A stretch of DNA of 64,000 nt from Symbiodinium natans (GCA_905221605.1 CAJNDS010002245.1:363544-427543); one strand, 5' to 3'; numbered from the stretch's first letter, positions 10,109-21,430 are shown. Made by a program: numbers and translations. Notes: generated by a model from the sequence alone, not told the origin.

Positions 10109-10582
10109 CTATAGACCCTAAACCCTAAACCCTAAACCCTAAACCCTAAACCCTAAACCCTAAACCCCAAACCCCAAACCCTAAACCCTAAACCCTAAAC
10201 CCTAAACCCTAACCGACGAAATGATTTTTTCTTCCGCCTTCTGCAAGAATCACGGTCGAACCGTACACTGAAAACCCTAAACCCCATGCTTAACCCCCCC
10301 ACTTGTTGAAATTCCCTCGGCTGCCTTGGGTCCGGTTTAGGGTTTAGGGCTTAGGCTTTAATACGTTTTTTCGTTTCTGGGCTCCCCCTGTTGTAGCTAC
10401 TTATACCTAAAAAGTATAATACTTCTTCTCCGGGGTCTACTCCAGAGCTTTTAGGGTTTAGGGTTGAGGGATGTTTCTTCCTCACCTTGGGCAATCCCGA
10501 GGTCAGAGTCGTAGTGCCTAAACCCTAAACCCTAAACCCTAAACCCTAAAACCCTAAACCCTAAACCCTAAACCCTTTGCAG

Positions 10583-10667
10583 GAGCTCCGTTGCTTGGGG
10601 AAGCCCGAAAGCTCCTGAAAGAATTCGTCGAAGCCTGCTGGCCGGGGTGGCAAGCTGAGAACTGCAG
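10583..10667 (+). CDS. Candidate exon, unknown protein
   Basis: It is bounded by TTTGCAG and by GT at the first base of a TTTAGGG-type tract (CTGCAG|GTTTAGGG). It reads APLLGEARKLLKEFVEACWP then GWQAENC in phase 1-2, a helical-looking sequence. The donor is supplied by the telomeric repeat. Confidence 0.45.
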
Positions 10668-11640
10668 GTTTAGGGTTGAGGCTTTAGGGTTGAGGGTTTA
10701 GGGTTTAGGGTTTAGGGTTTAGGGTTTAGGGTTTAGGGTTAGGCTTTTCAGCCCGTCATCCAGTCGAGCTCCAAACCCAATTACCCCCAAATCCACTGAA
10801 GCCACTGAGACCACTAAGCCCTAAAGCCCTAATTCCTTGTTGAAAACTAAGCCAAGCAACAAAACCCGAAACCCTAAGCCCTGAACCCTAAGCCCCGAAC
10901 CCTGAACCCTAAACCCTAACCCGAAACCCGAGACCTTAACCCCGAAGTCCTTAGGCCTGTAAACTCTCAGCCAGCCCTAAGACCCAACGTCGCCCCAATC
11001 ATTTTCGTCATGTTTCATTCCATATAGGTACCCCCAAATGCCCCTAAACCCTAGCCCTAAACCCTAAACCCTAGCCCTAAACCCTAAACCCTAAAGCTTC
11101 TAAGCCCTATCTCTAGCTGTCCTTAACCCAAGGAACCCGAGGCCGAATCCCAAGGCCCCAGTAGCCCTAAAGCCCGTGTATGCTTTGGGGTTCAGGGTTT
11201 AGGTTTAGGGTTTAGGAAACCCTAAACCCTAAACCCTAAACCCTAAACCCTAAACCCTAAACCCTCCTCCAAGAAGCCCTGAGTCCAGAGCCCCACAGGC
11301 TCGCCACGCTCCCGGCCATTTCCGCTGCCAGCGCAGCGGTCTTGCTGCGTTGCTGGGCTGCTAGGGTTTCGGTGGGTTTAGGGTTTAGGGTTTCGGGTTT
11401 AGGGTTTAGGGTTTAGGGTTAGGGTTTAGGGTTTAGGGTTTAGGGTTTAGGGTTTAGGGTTTAGGGTTTAGGGTTTAGGGTTTAGGGTTTAGGGTTTAGG
11501 GTTTAGGGTTTAGGGTTTAGGGTCTGGGGCTTCGGGCTTTCGACTTAAGACTTGGGTTGCGTGTTTTGGGTGTTGGGTGTTGGGCTTGTTTTGGTTATTG
11601 TTTGGGTTTGGGGTGCACTCGGACAGGCCCAGGATGGGGT

Positions 11641-11690
11641 ACTATAATCCCTGTTAGGGACTGGTAGTATAAGGGGGAGCGTCCCAACAC
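11641..11690. mobile_element. MITE-like family 1, right-half copy
   Basis: ACTATAATCCCTGTTAGGGA followed by TAGTATAAGGGGGAGCGTCCCAA matches the right half of the 9161-9265 element. Confidence 0.6.
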
Positions 11691-12939
11691 ATGGACGTAG
11701 TTGAGGGCTTAAGGTTTCGGACTTTGGGTTGTGTCAGTGGGTTCAGGGTTTGAGGTTTGGGGTTTAGGGTTTTCGGGTTTAGGGTGTAGGTTGGTCTTGT
11801 GGGCCCTGGAGTCTAGTGAATGGAGTAGGCTGGAGGTTTGTGGTGTCATGGTGGGCTTTATGAGCGCTCAGGGCCCAGGGCCTTAGTGCCTTAGGGTTCA
11901 GGGTTTAGGGTTCAGGGTTTAGAGTTCAGGGTTTAGAGTTTAGGCCCTTAGGGCTGGGTAGTTTCCGTTGACTGCAAAATCCATGTAGACCAATGAGCAA
12001 CACCAAGCACATGCCAGGCACGCAACATTCCAAGCACGAAGCTTTTCAATTGCTACCACAACCTAAACACCAAAGCCCTGAGCCCCAAACCCCTGAAACC
12101 CTGAATCTGAAACCCAAGCCCGAAACCCTAAGCCCGAAACCCGAAACCCGAAACCCTAAACCCTAAACCCTAAACCCTAAACTCTAAACCCTAAACCCTA
12201 AACCCTAAACCCTAAACCCTAAACCCTAAACCCTAAACCCTAAACCCTAAACCCTAAACCCTAAACCCTAAACCCTATCGAGGTGTGATGGGCTTCCTCG
12301 GCATGGCCCGAGTGCCGCTGGGATGGCCTTGGTATTTGGGGTTTAGGGTTTAGGGTTTAGGGTCATAGGGTTTAGGGTTTAGGGTTTAGGGTTTAGGGTT
12401 TAGGGTTTAGGGTTTAGGGTTTAGGGTTTTGGGAACTTTAGCGGCGTTAAAGAAGCTTCCGGAGGTCTAGGGGATCTTTTCGGGTTTCGGATTCAGGGTC
12501 TAGGGTTGCTGTTCCCTGTGCAGGCTTTTCATGGATTCCCCTACTACTCCCCTCTACCCCCCCCAGGTTCCCCATGATTAAGGTCATTGAAGGGGGGAAC
12601 CTAGGGGTCGTACAGAGGGTGGTTAGTGGGTGGTTAGTAGGCAAACCCATGCCCTCGTTCGACTTTTCACCAGGGTTTCGCGTTCTCCTCTTGTCTTTTT
12701 GTTTTCCTCGCTGCCCTCAGCAGGTGCTGGGCCCTAAACCCTACACCCCAGACCTCTTTAAGGTGGAGGGTTTAGGGTTTAGGGTTTCGGGTTTAGGGTT
12801 TAAGGTCTAGGGTTTCGGGTTGAGGGACCCGGCTGAAAACCCCGGCGGTTTTTTGTTCGTGTCCAGGAGCGAGGGACCAAGTATCGTCCTCGAAGCCCTG
12901 GGTATTTCACCCGAAATTCGGAGACCCCCGAAGAACTAT

Positions 12940-13210
12940 ACAGTCCGTATATATGTATATATATATATATTCATAGATATATATATAGAGAGAGAGAGAG
13001 AGAGCGAGGGTTCTTAAGGGAGGAGGGTCAAGGGGGATCAAGGGGGGTAGGTAACCCCGGAAGGTCCCCGAATACTCCCCACTACCCCCTAAGGTCCCCA
13101 AAGCTTCCCTAAGGTTCTCGAGGTACCTACCCCCCATGAGCCCCCCTCCGTAAGGCCCCTATATAACTCCTCACCGGAACCCCCCCCCCCCCACCCCCCC
13201 CAAAAAAAAA
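12940..13210. mobile_element. Dispersed family 5 copy with microsatellite flanks
   Basis: GGGTTCTTAAGGGAGGAGGG… CCGAATACTCCCCACTACCC… GGTACCTACCCC (13009-13135) recurs at 28407-28470 and inverted at 38661-38785. It is preceded by (TA)n(GA)n (12948-13003) and followed by a C-run/A-run composite (13181-13210). Confidence 0.6.
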
Positions 13211-13541
13211 AGGGACCATATCTCTCTCACCCTAGAACATGCCAGCTTGAACACTTATATAGTGTTGAGGATTTACCCGAAACCCCAGACGCCGTAAGTT
13301 CAATCCCTGATCCCTAGAAACCTGTAACGCCCTCGGCCCCTGAAGCCCTTGAACCCTTAATCCTTCAAGACCCCAAACCCTAACCCACTAAACCCTACGC
13401 CCTAAACCCTAAACCCTGAACCCTGAACCCTGAACCCTGAACCCTGAACCCTGAACCCTGAACCCTGAACCCTAAACCCTAAACCCTAAACCCTAAACCC
13501 TAAACCCTAAACCCTAAACCCTAAACCCTACCAACTTCGAG

Positions 13542-13623
13542 GCTTGGTGCCATTTGGATCTCGGGCCTGGCTCTGAGCTTTCTCGCGGATAGCGGGGGAG
13601 TTCAGATGGAGCAGGCAGGAGAG
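13542..13623 (+). CDS. Candidate exon, unknown protein
   Basis: After CTTCGAG the segment reads LGAIWISGLALSFLADSGGV then QMEQAGE and meets a GT donor (GTTAGGG). It is partly hydrophobic and may include a membrane helix. Phase is 1-in, 0-out. Confidence 0.4.
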
Positions 13624-14053
13624 GTTAGGGTTTGGGGTTTAGGGTTAGGGTTTAGGGTTTAGGGTTTGGGGTTTAGGGTTTAGGGTTTAGGGTTTAGGCT
13701 TTAGGGTTTAGGGTCTTGAGGGACCCTAAACCCGAAACCGGGTCTAGGGTTTAGGGAGGGTTTAGGGTTTAGGGTTTAGGGTTTGGGGTTTCGGGTTTAG
13801 GGTTTAGGGTTTAGGGTGGTTCAGGGCTTATGTTTTTTTTGGGCTGAAGCCTTAGGGCTTCTGGGCCTTGGGGTGAAAGCTTCAAGGGCTCTGCAGGTTC
13901 ATGGGTTTAGGGTTTAGGGTTTAGGGTTTAGGGTTTAATTAGGGTTTAGGGTTTAGGGTTTAGGGTTTAGGGTTTAGGGTTTAGGGTTCCAATCTTTAGG
14001 GTTTAGAGTTTAGGGAGGTTCGCCATAATGAGTAGGTGATGGAAGCCTTGCAG

Positions 14054-14165
14054 GTACCCTGGGTTAGAGGTTTCCGGAAGACATATTCTGATGTATAACC
14101 TGCTTCCCAACTCAGCCACCCGCAACCTTAAGGGGCATCCACATGCACAGTCCATCAGGACTCAG
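14054..14165 (+). CDS. Candidate exon, unknown protein
   Basis: It is bounded by CCTTGCAG|G and by GT at the start of a ten-unit TTTAGGG array. It reads YPGLEVSGRHILMYNLLPNS then ATRNLKGHPHAQSIRTQ without a stop. Codon usage and composition are protein-like. No family is recognised. Confidence 0.45.
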
Positions 14166-14379
14166 GTTTAGGGTTTAGGGTTTAGGGTTTAGGGTTTAGG
14201 GTTTAGGGTTTAGGGTTTAGGGTTTAGGGTTTAGGGTTTTAAAGTCTGTGGGCTTATGTTAGGGTTGTGATGGTTGTGAGGGTCTGAGGCCTGGCTCTCG
14301 ATTGAAGGATTGCTCCACCCAAAGGGTTTAGGGTTTAGGGTTTAGGGTTTACTTTTCTTGATACCGGAGCCCTATACAG

Positions 14380-14469
14380 TTAACCCTTGCGCGCGAGATT
14401 GGCCACTCGAACGAAGCTTTGCCTGACTGGTTTGTGATGCTGAGCAAGCCAGTCATGGGCGCCTCCGCT
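14380..14469 (+). CDS. Candidate exon, unknown protein
   Basis: After CTATACAG it reads LTLAREIGHSNEALPDWFVM then LSKPVMGASA, ending at a possible GC donor. It is the next island downstream of 14054-14165 on the same strand and may belong to the same gene, but the connecting phase is unresolved. Confidence 0.4.
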
Positions 14470-14739
14470 GCACGTTTTGGGTTTCAGGTTTTAGGGTTTG
14501 AGGCTTAGGGTTTAGGTGTCTGGATTGAACCCTAAACCCTAAACCCTAAACCCCAAACCCTAAAGCCCGGATTGGGTTTAGTGTTTTGAAAGTGTTGGTT
14601 TACAGTGCGTGTGGGCTTTTCAGGATTTGGGGTCGAAGTTCATGTTTTACCGGTTTGTATGTAGGGTCACCAGCACCCTCTTTTCCACCTCAAGGCTCGG
14701 AAGCTTTGTCGAGATTCTCAGGTCACAGGGATGATAATA

Positions 14740-14789
14740 GGGGGACTATAATCCTATTAAGGACCGTTAGTACAAAGGGGAACATCCCG
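14740..14789. mobile_element. MITE-like family 1, right-half copy in a putative intron
   Basis: GGACTATAATCCTATTAAGG… AGTACAAAGGGGAACATCCCG. It ends 17 bp before the TTTTGCAG acceptor of the candidate exon at 14807. Confidence 0.6.
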
Positions 14790-14806
14790 AGCATTAGCTT
14801 TTGCAG

Positions 14807-14869
14807 AAGCCTAGACACGCACTTACAGCACTTCTGTTCGAGGTCCAGATCTGCCGACTTTTGATGACC
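14807..14869 (+). CDS. Candidate exon, unknown protein
   Basis: The acceptor is TTAGCTTTTGCAG and the frame reads KPRHALTALLFEVQICRLLM then T, with a GC donor (GCCAAACC). The preceding intron carries a family 1 element. Confidence 0.4.
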
Positions 14870-14929
14870 GCCAAACCTAAACCCGAAAACCCAGTGCCCA
14901 AGCCCTATAAACCCTAAGCCCTAAACCCC

Positions 14930-15065
14930 AAACCCTAACCCTAAACCCCAAACCCCAAACCCCAAACCCCAAACCCCAAACCCCAAACCCCAAACCCCAA
15001 ACCCCAAACCCCAAACCCCAAACCCCAAACCCCAAACCCCAAACCCCAAACCCTAAACCCTAAAC
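14930..15065. repeat. CCCCAAA heptamer array
   Basis: About 16 perfect copies of the CCCCAAA variant between short CCCTAAA ends, a clear example of a homogenised single-base variant. Confidence 0.95.
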
Positions 15066-15486
15066 CCTTCCTTCATCCTTCAGCACGGCTCCCAGGTTTA
15101 GGGTTCAGGGTTCTCGATGTTGAAGGGGCCATAAAGTTAAAACGGGTTTAGGGTTTTGGGGTTTAAGGTTTAGGTTTTAGGGTAAAAGTCTGGGCCATTT
15201 ACGCTCTTACTGTTGGGTCCTTAGATAGTGATTATATAATCGTACGAGGGCTTATTGCCGGGCTTCCATTAGGGTTTAGGGCTTCGGTTTGGGGCTTAGG
15301 CGCTTAGGGTTTAGTTTAGGATTATCGTGTATACTGCAAATTGTGCTTTGCGTGCAAATCTTTCTCTATACCTGCAATTTCCAAGGGCTCTACTTTAAGC
15401 TTGCGACCCTGAATCGAACTGTCGGAGGCAGGGTAGCGCGTTATTTTCCGTACCCTGAACCTTACAAGCCCTGAGCCGTTTTTGCA

Positions 15487-15523
15487 GGTTAAGGACTGCT
15501 GGTATACAGGGGGAACATCCCAA
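15487..15523. mobile_element. MITE-like family 1, terminal fragment
   Basis: GGTTAAGGACTGCTGGTATA followed by CAGGGGGAACATCCCAA matches the right terminal repeat. Confidence 0.55.
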
Positions 15524-15529
15524 GCTAAT

Positions 15530-15930
15530 CTCATAAACATAAAGAATGCCTCGTTGTGCCGTTGTGATATAGCGAAGCTTGCATTTGCATGTCAAATGCT
15601 CGTCTTGAACTTCTTCACAGTTCCATATCTCTTGTCTGCAGACAGCTTTATGTGCATTTGCCCCCTTTTTTCAGTGGTACGTCAGTCGCGCTTTGTTTGT
15701 ATACTGTAGAGCCCACATACCCCTGAAATGCCTCTTCGACGCCGACGATTTTGAGTCCTCCCAAAGCTTAAGCCCTTGACCCTACGTGGGTCTTCCCTGG
15801 GTTTTGGAGTACTATACCTCAATACTTTTTTTTGTTTTGGGTTCCCATGATAGCTGCTTATACCTAAAAGGCATATACCTTTTTATCCAGAGTCTACACA
15901 AAAACTAGGGTCCCCCCCCATCCAGGCTTG
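15530..15930. other. ITS-poor unique stretch with a dispersed repeat
   Basis: There is a plus-strand open frame of 75 codons (15482-15709) of AT-rich composition and doubtful status. A segment at about 15805-15900 (TTTTGTTTTGGGTTCCCATG… GCTTATACCTAAAAGGCATA) also occurs at about 10355-10440. Confidence 0.45.
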
Positions 15931-16086
15931 CTGGTTTTGGCATCCATCATTCGAACCGTACGGCACCGACTGCCTGGACACGGTGATTGCGCAGACTGCT
16001 CGCGTGCATGCTGTTCAGACGCGTTCTGTTCAAGTGCGCACTGTCACGACCCTTACTGCACCGACAAAGGTTGCAAAGCTTACTGA
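15931..16086 (+). CDS. Cysteine-rich open frame, possibly frameshifted
   Basis: One plus frame ends GDCADCSRACCSDAFCSSAH then CHDPYCTDKGC and a TGA at 16084. Ten cysteines fall within 29 residues, in a pattern like a small disulfide or metal-binding module. The preceding GTDC occurs in another frame just upstream (15963-15974), as if one base had been gained or lost. Another plus frame through the same DNA is also open (…TARVHAVQTRSVQVRT…) and a 103-codon minus frame overlaps, so the coding frame is uncertain. Confidence 0.35.
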   Translation: MVLASIIRTVRHRLPGHGDCADCSRACCSDAFCSSAHCHDPYCTDKGCKAY

Positions 16087-16331
16087 GGTCGGTCTCGTCC
16101 GGTTGACTGTCCCGATCAAGTCCTACATACCTGTTTTGGGGGGAGTTATCGAAACTAGGTTCTCTTTTTGGGCCCCTAACTAGTACGGCACCTTTAAAAA
16201 AGGACCCCCCAAAAACACCCTCCGTCCCAGTACCCACATCTTCCAAAGGTGGCTTCATGAAGCCTCAGACCCCTATATCCCTAAACCCTGAACCATAAGC
16301 CCTAAACCCTAAACCCTATATACATCCTAGA

Positions 16332-16857
16332 ATGCATAAGAAGATCTTTGCCGGACTTGTCAATCACAAGCCCAAGGAAGCAAAGCAGGGCACCCTAGTC
16401 ATTCCAAGCCCTGCAAGGGTTTAGGGTTTAGGGTTTAGGGTTTAGGGTTTAGGGTTTAGGGTTTAGGGTTTAGGGTTTAGGCCGAGTAAGGGTTTACCCC
16501 AAACCCTAAACCCTGCAGGGTGTAGGATTCCGGGTTGAGACTCACCTTTGGGAGCTCCGAAGCGAATATTTCCGAGGGGTGCGTTCCTCCTTGCGTGGTT
16601 TGGGGAAGCGCCTGGAGCATGGCATTTGAGCCCTACGAACTCTTGAACACAAAGGGTTTAGGGTTTAGGGTTTAGGCTTCTGGGGCACTTAGTTAGGAAA
16701 ATGGAGTTTGGTCGTGACTCGGGTATGACGGGTGAATGGTTTTCAGTTTTTTTGCGCTCATGCTTCGGGTACGTCGAACTCGAGCTCGCGTTTTGCTGAA
16801 CGCCTTCCGCGCCAAGCAGCCGAGCTCATGAACGCCCAAAGCTGCGAGCCAGCTTAG
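16332..16857 (+). CDS. Candidate four-exon model, unknown protein
   Basis: Exons 16332-16418, 16526-16655, 16697-16722 and 16747-16857 join in phase to 117 codons plus TAG. The first begins at an ATG (MHKKIFAGLVNHKPKEAKQG…) directly after CCCTAAA repeats; that ATG could also be internal. Exon 2 reads DSGLRLTFGSSEANISEGCV…, exon 4 ends SCEPA. The donors of exons 1 and 2 are GT bases of the TTTAGGG tract; exon 3 uses GTATGA and the last acceptor is GGTTTTCAG. Exon 3 is only 26 nt, the weakest part. No homology is recognised. Confidence 0.45.
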
Positions 16858-17147
16858 ATATGGGCATCCCAGTCCTGACAGTCCCTTTCTATCCGATGAT
16901 CAAGTTCATATGGCCCCTACTTGAATGTTCATCGGTAGGTACAAGTAAGGTGATGAAAGACTTATAACCAACCTTGCCCAAAACCCGTTAGAAGACTGCT
17001 CGTGAACCTCCTTAAACCCTAAACCCTGAACCCTAAACCCTAAACCCTAGACCACATCTCCGGGCTCTTCCCCTGCGCTGATTTGACGCCTCCGCGCTGG
17101 CTTCACGCACGGTCACTTCAGGCAAATGGTTTCCTAAAGCCCTGGAG

Positions 17148-17268
17148 ACCAAATGAATTTTAGAACTGGGGTTTAGGGTTTAGGGTTTAGGGTTTAGGGT
17201 TTAGGGTTTAGGGTTTAGGGTTTAGGGTCAAATACCCTGTACTACTAGAATTCCTATGAAGGTATATG
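17148..17268. mobile_element. Dispersed family 4 copy split by a telomeric tract
   Basis: GACCAAATGAATTTTAGAAC-TGGG, then about eight TTTAGGG units (17170-17228), then TCAAATACCCTGTACTACTA-GAATTCCTATGAAGGTATATGAACC. Copies at 1107-1179 and 40516-40590 have the left and right parts joined without any repeat. Confidence 0.8.
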
Positions 17269-17486
17269 AACCTTTAAACTTTCAGCCCTTATTTAGGGTC
17301 CAAGGAAGGGTTCATGTACCCCAAAAGGTAGGGTACGCTTGGCCGTTTAAAGTCGTGCCTACTGTTTTCCAACTTGTGGCCCCAGTATGTACGATGCCTT
17401 AGGGTGTAGGGTTTAGGGTTTAGGGTTTGTAATAAGGGTTGTTGAAGAGTTTAGGGCTCGGACGCAGGGTGTATAAGATCTCTTAA

Positions 17487-17642
17487 ACAATTACGGGCGC
17501 CCACCGGCGAACAAGCCAGCTCGTGCGGGCGCGCTCGGCAAGAAAGAGGGTTCTTGGCACACGGGTGTGTGTCACTCCTAGCTCATGGCCTGTTGCAAAA
17601 AGTCGCCCGGGATACTGGGTCCACACTGAGGGAGATCCCTAA
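17487..17642 (+). CDS. Candidate terminal exon, basic unknown protein
   Basis: A 51-codon open frame reads TITGAHRRTSQLVRARSARK then RVLGTRVCVTPSSWPVAKSR… and stops at TAA as it enters CCCTAAA repeats. It is rich in Arg. A minus frame here (17578-17766) is also open. Confidence 0.3.
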   Translation, partial: TITGAHRRTSQLVRARSARKRVLGTRVCVTPSSWPVAKSRPGYWVHTEGDP

Positions 17643-17977
17643 GCCCTAAACCCGAAACCCTAAACCCGGTTTGCTGTGTCAGGTTTGGGGTTTGCGGTTC
17701 GAGGTTTCCAGGGTGCATATGAGGTTCAGGGTTCATAGCGGATTGGCAGCGTGGATTTAAGAACAAGGGAATGAAAGGAGGGACCCTGATAGGAGGATTC
17801 TGCCTCCAACTCCACAGATGTCGTGAGGCTACTCCCCAAAGTGGCTACACGCGTTCTGGGGCCCCCCTAAATCCTCAAACCCGTAGACGGCAGCGCGTCG
17901 CAAATAGCCCTAAACCCTAAACCCTAAACCCTAAACCCTAAACCCTAAACCCTAAACCCCAAACCCTAATTATCAAG

Positions 17978-18079
17978 GCTTCGGGGTGGCCCTTGGGCGC
18001 CCAGAGCAACCTGCGCCTTACTACCTCTGGGAAGAATCAGCTCCTCATTGAAAAAAATTGGGATACCTACCCCTTCTAG
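17978..18079 (+). CDS. Candidate terminal exon
   Basis: After TATCAAG|G it reads ASGWPLGAQSNLRLTTSGKN then QLLIEKNWDTYPF and TAG. It is flanked by CCCTAAA upstream and TTTAGGG downstream. Confidence 0.38.
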   Translation, partial: ASGWPLGAQSNLRLTTSGKNQLLIEKNWDTYPF

Positions 18080-18170
18080 AGGGACAGGTTTAGCGTTTAG
18101 GGTTTAGGGTTTAGGGTTTAGGGTTTAACTAGGGTTTAGGGTTTTTAGGGTTTTACACTATAATCCCTCA

Positions 18171-18245
18171 AAAAGGTGCTCTAAAGGGTTAATGTTGGGG
18201 ATTATAAGGCCAAATAGCCCATCCTGGTAGAGGGAGGTTCAGGAT
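18171..18245. mobile_element. Dispersed family 6, copy 1
   Basis: CTCAAAAAGGTGCTCTAAAG… GGGGATTATAAGGCCAAATA-GCCCATCCTGGT matches 41717-41785. Confidence 0.6.
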
Positions 18246-18899
18246 TAAGGACCGTAAGCCCTAAACCCTAACAAAACCCTAAACCCTAAACCCTGAAGCA
18301 TGTTACAGTACATTGTTCACGTAGATAAGTCCTAAACCGCACAACAAGCCCGCCCTTAACCCTGCGTTGTGGTCGGGTTAAACGTTTTCGGGTTCAGGGT
18401 TTTGGGAGGGTTTTGGGCTTTTGGAGGTTCAGGGTGCAGGGCTATATAAGGGTTTAGGGTTTAGGGATATATGTTCAAACTAGCTGCAGAGGTCTCGCTG
18501 GCACTTCTCCGCGCCACTTGCGCACGTCAGCGATCTGGGACAACTGACCTTCGGACGGCGTTACTGGTTTAGGGTTTGGGGTTTTGGGTTTAGGGCTTCG
18601 AATTTGAACTTAGGCAACGCCCAGCCCTGAATCAGACAAGACTCCGGACTCCGGCTACTTTCAAGTCAATAGGCGGGGAACGTTAAGCATCAAAAACCCT
18701 ATTCTGGCAGTGCTTCCCAAACTCCAGACACCCCAAAATGAGTATGACGACCGGAACATGCCTGACGTCGAAGCCCTTGTAAAGCCATGGGACCCCCCCC
18801 CCCCCCCCCCCCCCCCCAAGCCCCTACATATGCCCCACCTCAGGGCCCCAAAACCTACTTTCCTGTTCCATTTCTTTTCCCTCTACAGGATTCCTGGGT

Positions 18900-19275
18900 A
18901 GCCTACAAAGAAGTAGGTCAAAGTTGGTGTTCTGCAGATAGACCATCAGCTTAGATGGAGGCCCTATATCCCTAAACCCTACACTCTAAGCCCTAAATCG
19001 CAAACCCTAAACCTGAAACCCTAAGCCCTAAACCTTAAACCCTAAACCCTACACCTGAAACACTGAACCCTGCACCCTAAACCCTAAACCTACACCCTAA
19101 GCCCTAAACCTGAAACCCTAAGTTACTAAGCCCTAAACCCTAAACCCTACACCCTGAGCCCTAAACCTGAAACCCTAAACCCTAAACCCTACACCCTAAG
19201 CCCTAAACCTGAAACCCTAAACCTGAGCCCCTAAACCCTAAACCCTAAACCCTAAACCCTAAACCCTAAACCCTC
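18900..19275. repeat. Degenerate CCCTAAA/CCTGAAA array
   Basis: About 300 bp of mixed CCCTAAA, CCCTAAG, CCCTACA and CCTGAAA units with a loose higher-order pattern, then a perfect tract near 19230-19275. Confidence 0.9.
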
Positions 19276-19971
19276 TTCATCTCCAAGTCCCACCCCCCCC
19301 CAGACTCGATCGAGCCCTGCTGCTCTGCCTGGGACTCTGACCGCCCTTGATCCCCCTTGAAGCCCTGAGACCGCTGGAGCGGTTTAGGGTTTAGGGTTTA
19401 GCGTTTAGGGTTTAGGGTTTAGGGTTTAGGGTTTAGGGTTTAGGGTTTAGGGCTTAGGCCTTAGGGCTTAGGGTTAAGGGTAGGGTTTAGGGTTTCGGGT
19501 TTCGGGTTTCTAGGGTTTAGGGCTTTTTCCCCGATTCCCCCATCCTCCAGTCCCCGATCTCAGGCGTTTGATCTCCTCATTGCGCCTGGTGGCAGTGTGG
19601 GGACATCCTCCAGGCGTTCGAGATGATGAGGGTTTAGGGTTTAGGGTTTAGGGTTTCGGGTTTAGGGTTTCGGGTTTCGGGTTTAGGGTTTCGGGTTTAG
19701 GGTTTCGGGTTTAGGGTTTGGGGGGTGGGTCTTTTGTTCAGGGTTCCTGACACATGGCTCTCTGGTTTAAGCCCTACGAATACAAACTCGGTTTAGCAGC
19801 CTGAACCCAAAGCCGTTGAAGCTTTCCCCAAACCCTGGGAACCGCAACCCCCAGCCCGAAGACCTCACAGACCTAGGTAGACTAAACCCTAAACCCTAAA
19901 CCCTAAACTCTAAACCCTAAACCCTAAGAACATTGCAATTGCAAGCCCAAGGAGACCTGGACCCTTAGTTA

Positions 19972-20089
19972 CTTAGTAGCTGAACGAGTACACTTTGCAC
20001 ATCTTGGGATACTATAATCCCCTATAGAACTGAAAGTCTACACTTCTGCTTGTTATATATATATATATATATGTGTGTGTTTTTTTTTT

Positions 20090-20120
<31 letters not shown>

Positions 20121-20143
20121 GGCTTATGAACTCAGCAACTAAG
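19972..20143. mobile_element. MITE-like family 2, copy 3, with internal microsatellite
   Basis: CTTAGTAGCTGAACGAGTAC … GAACTCAGCAACTAAG, interrupted by (TA)n(GT)n, a T-run and a run of 20 or more G (20048-20122) where other copies have a few bases. Confidence 0.75.
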
Positions 20144-21430
20144 ATTACAAACCCCCAAGAGCACTACAAACTTCGCCCTCGAAGCATTCTATGAGTCCCT
20201 TCTAGACACACAACCTTCTCAACCCCCGAACCCTAGATACTTTTCATAGTGTCAACCCGAAATGGTTCCCTCTTATCCCCAAATCAAAGCTTAAGCCCCG
20301 TAAGCCTTTCAAGCCCGACCCTCACTAAACCTTCTACACATTGGGTAGAAGGTAGGCCCTGAGCCTCAGAAGCTAGAAGGTAGAAGCTTATACCTTATAC
20401 CCAGAAAGCTTCTACACCCCTGTCCCTGTCCCGAAACCCCGAACCCCCTAAACCCGAATTCCCTAAACCCTATAAACCCTAAACCCTACACCCCTCAGTC
20501 CTCTAAACCCTAGACCCTGCACCCCTGAGCCCCTAAACCCTAAAGCCTACCCAACCCCACACCCAGGCCTCCATCACTAAGCCCTAGAGCCTACACCCCT
20601 AGACCCCTAGACCCCCAAACCCCCAAACCCCGAAACCCCTAAAACCCGAATGCCCTAAACCCCGAACAATAAACACCTAAAGCCTAAACCCCTAAACCCT
20701 AGCCCTTAAACTCCTAAACCCAAATCCCCTAAGCCCTAAACCCGAAACACCTAGACCCAAAGCCCTACGCCCTAAACCCCTAAACCCCAAGCACCTAAAC
20801 CCTCAACCCCCAAAACCCCTAAACCCTAAACCCCTAAACCCCTAAACCCTAAACTCCTAAACCCTAAACTCCTAAAACCTTAAGCCCTAAACCCCCTCAA
20901 GTCCCTAAGCCCTAACCCTAAGCACGCAACCCGTAGACCCTTAAATCCCTAAACCCCTAAACCCTTAAACTAAACCCTAAACTGCCCTAAACCCCTAAAC
21001 ACCCAAACCCCCAACCCTAAACCCTACACCCTTAAAGCCCCTAAATCCCTAACCCTAAACCCGAAATCCACAATTAAACCCCTAAACCCGAAGCCCCTCA
21101 TTCCCGTAACCCCCCTAAAATTCGAAGATCAGGGTGTACCCCTAAACTCCTAAACCCTTCTAACCCCTAAACCCCTTGAATCCCTAAACCCCAAGCCCCT
21201 AAAGCCTGGAACCCCCCTAAACTCGAAAACTCGAAAACCCTAAACCCCTAAACCCCTGGAACCCCTAAAGCCCCCTAAAGCCCTGAACCCCTAAACCCTC
21301 AAAACCCCTAAACCCTCAAAACCCCCTAAACTCGAAGATATCTAAAACCCGAAAACCCTTAAACCCCTAAAGCCCTGAACCCCCCTAAACCCTAAACCCT
21401 AAACCCTAAACCCTAAACCCTAAACCCTAA
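20144..21430. repeat. Degenerate telomere-like region
   Basis: After about 270 bp of weak unique sequence, 20420-21430 is about 1 kb of mutated CCCTAAA/CCCCTAAA units ending in a short perfect tract. I see no gene. It is the longest and most decayed array in the window. Confidence 0.9.
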
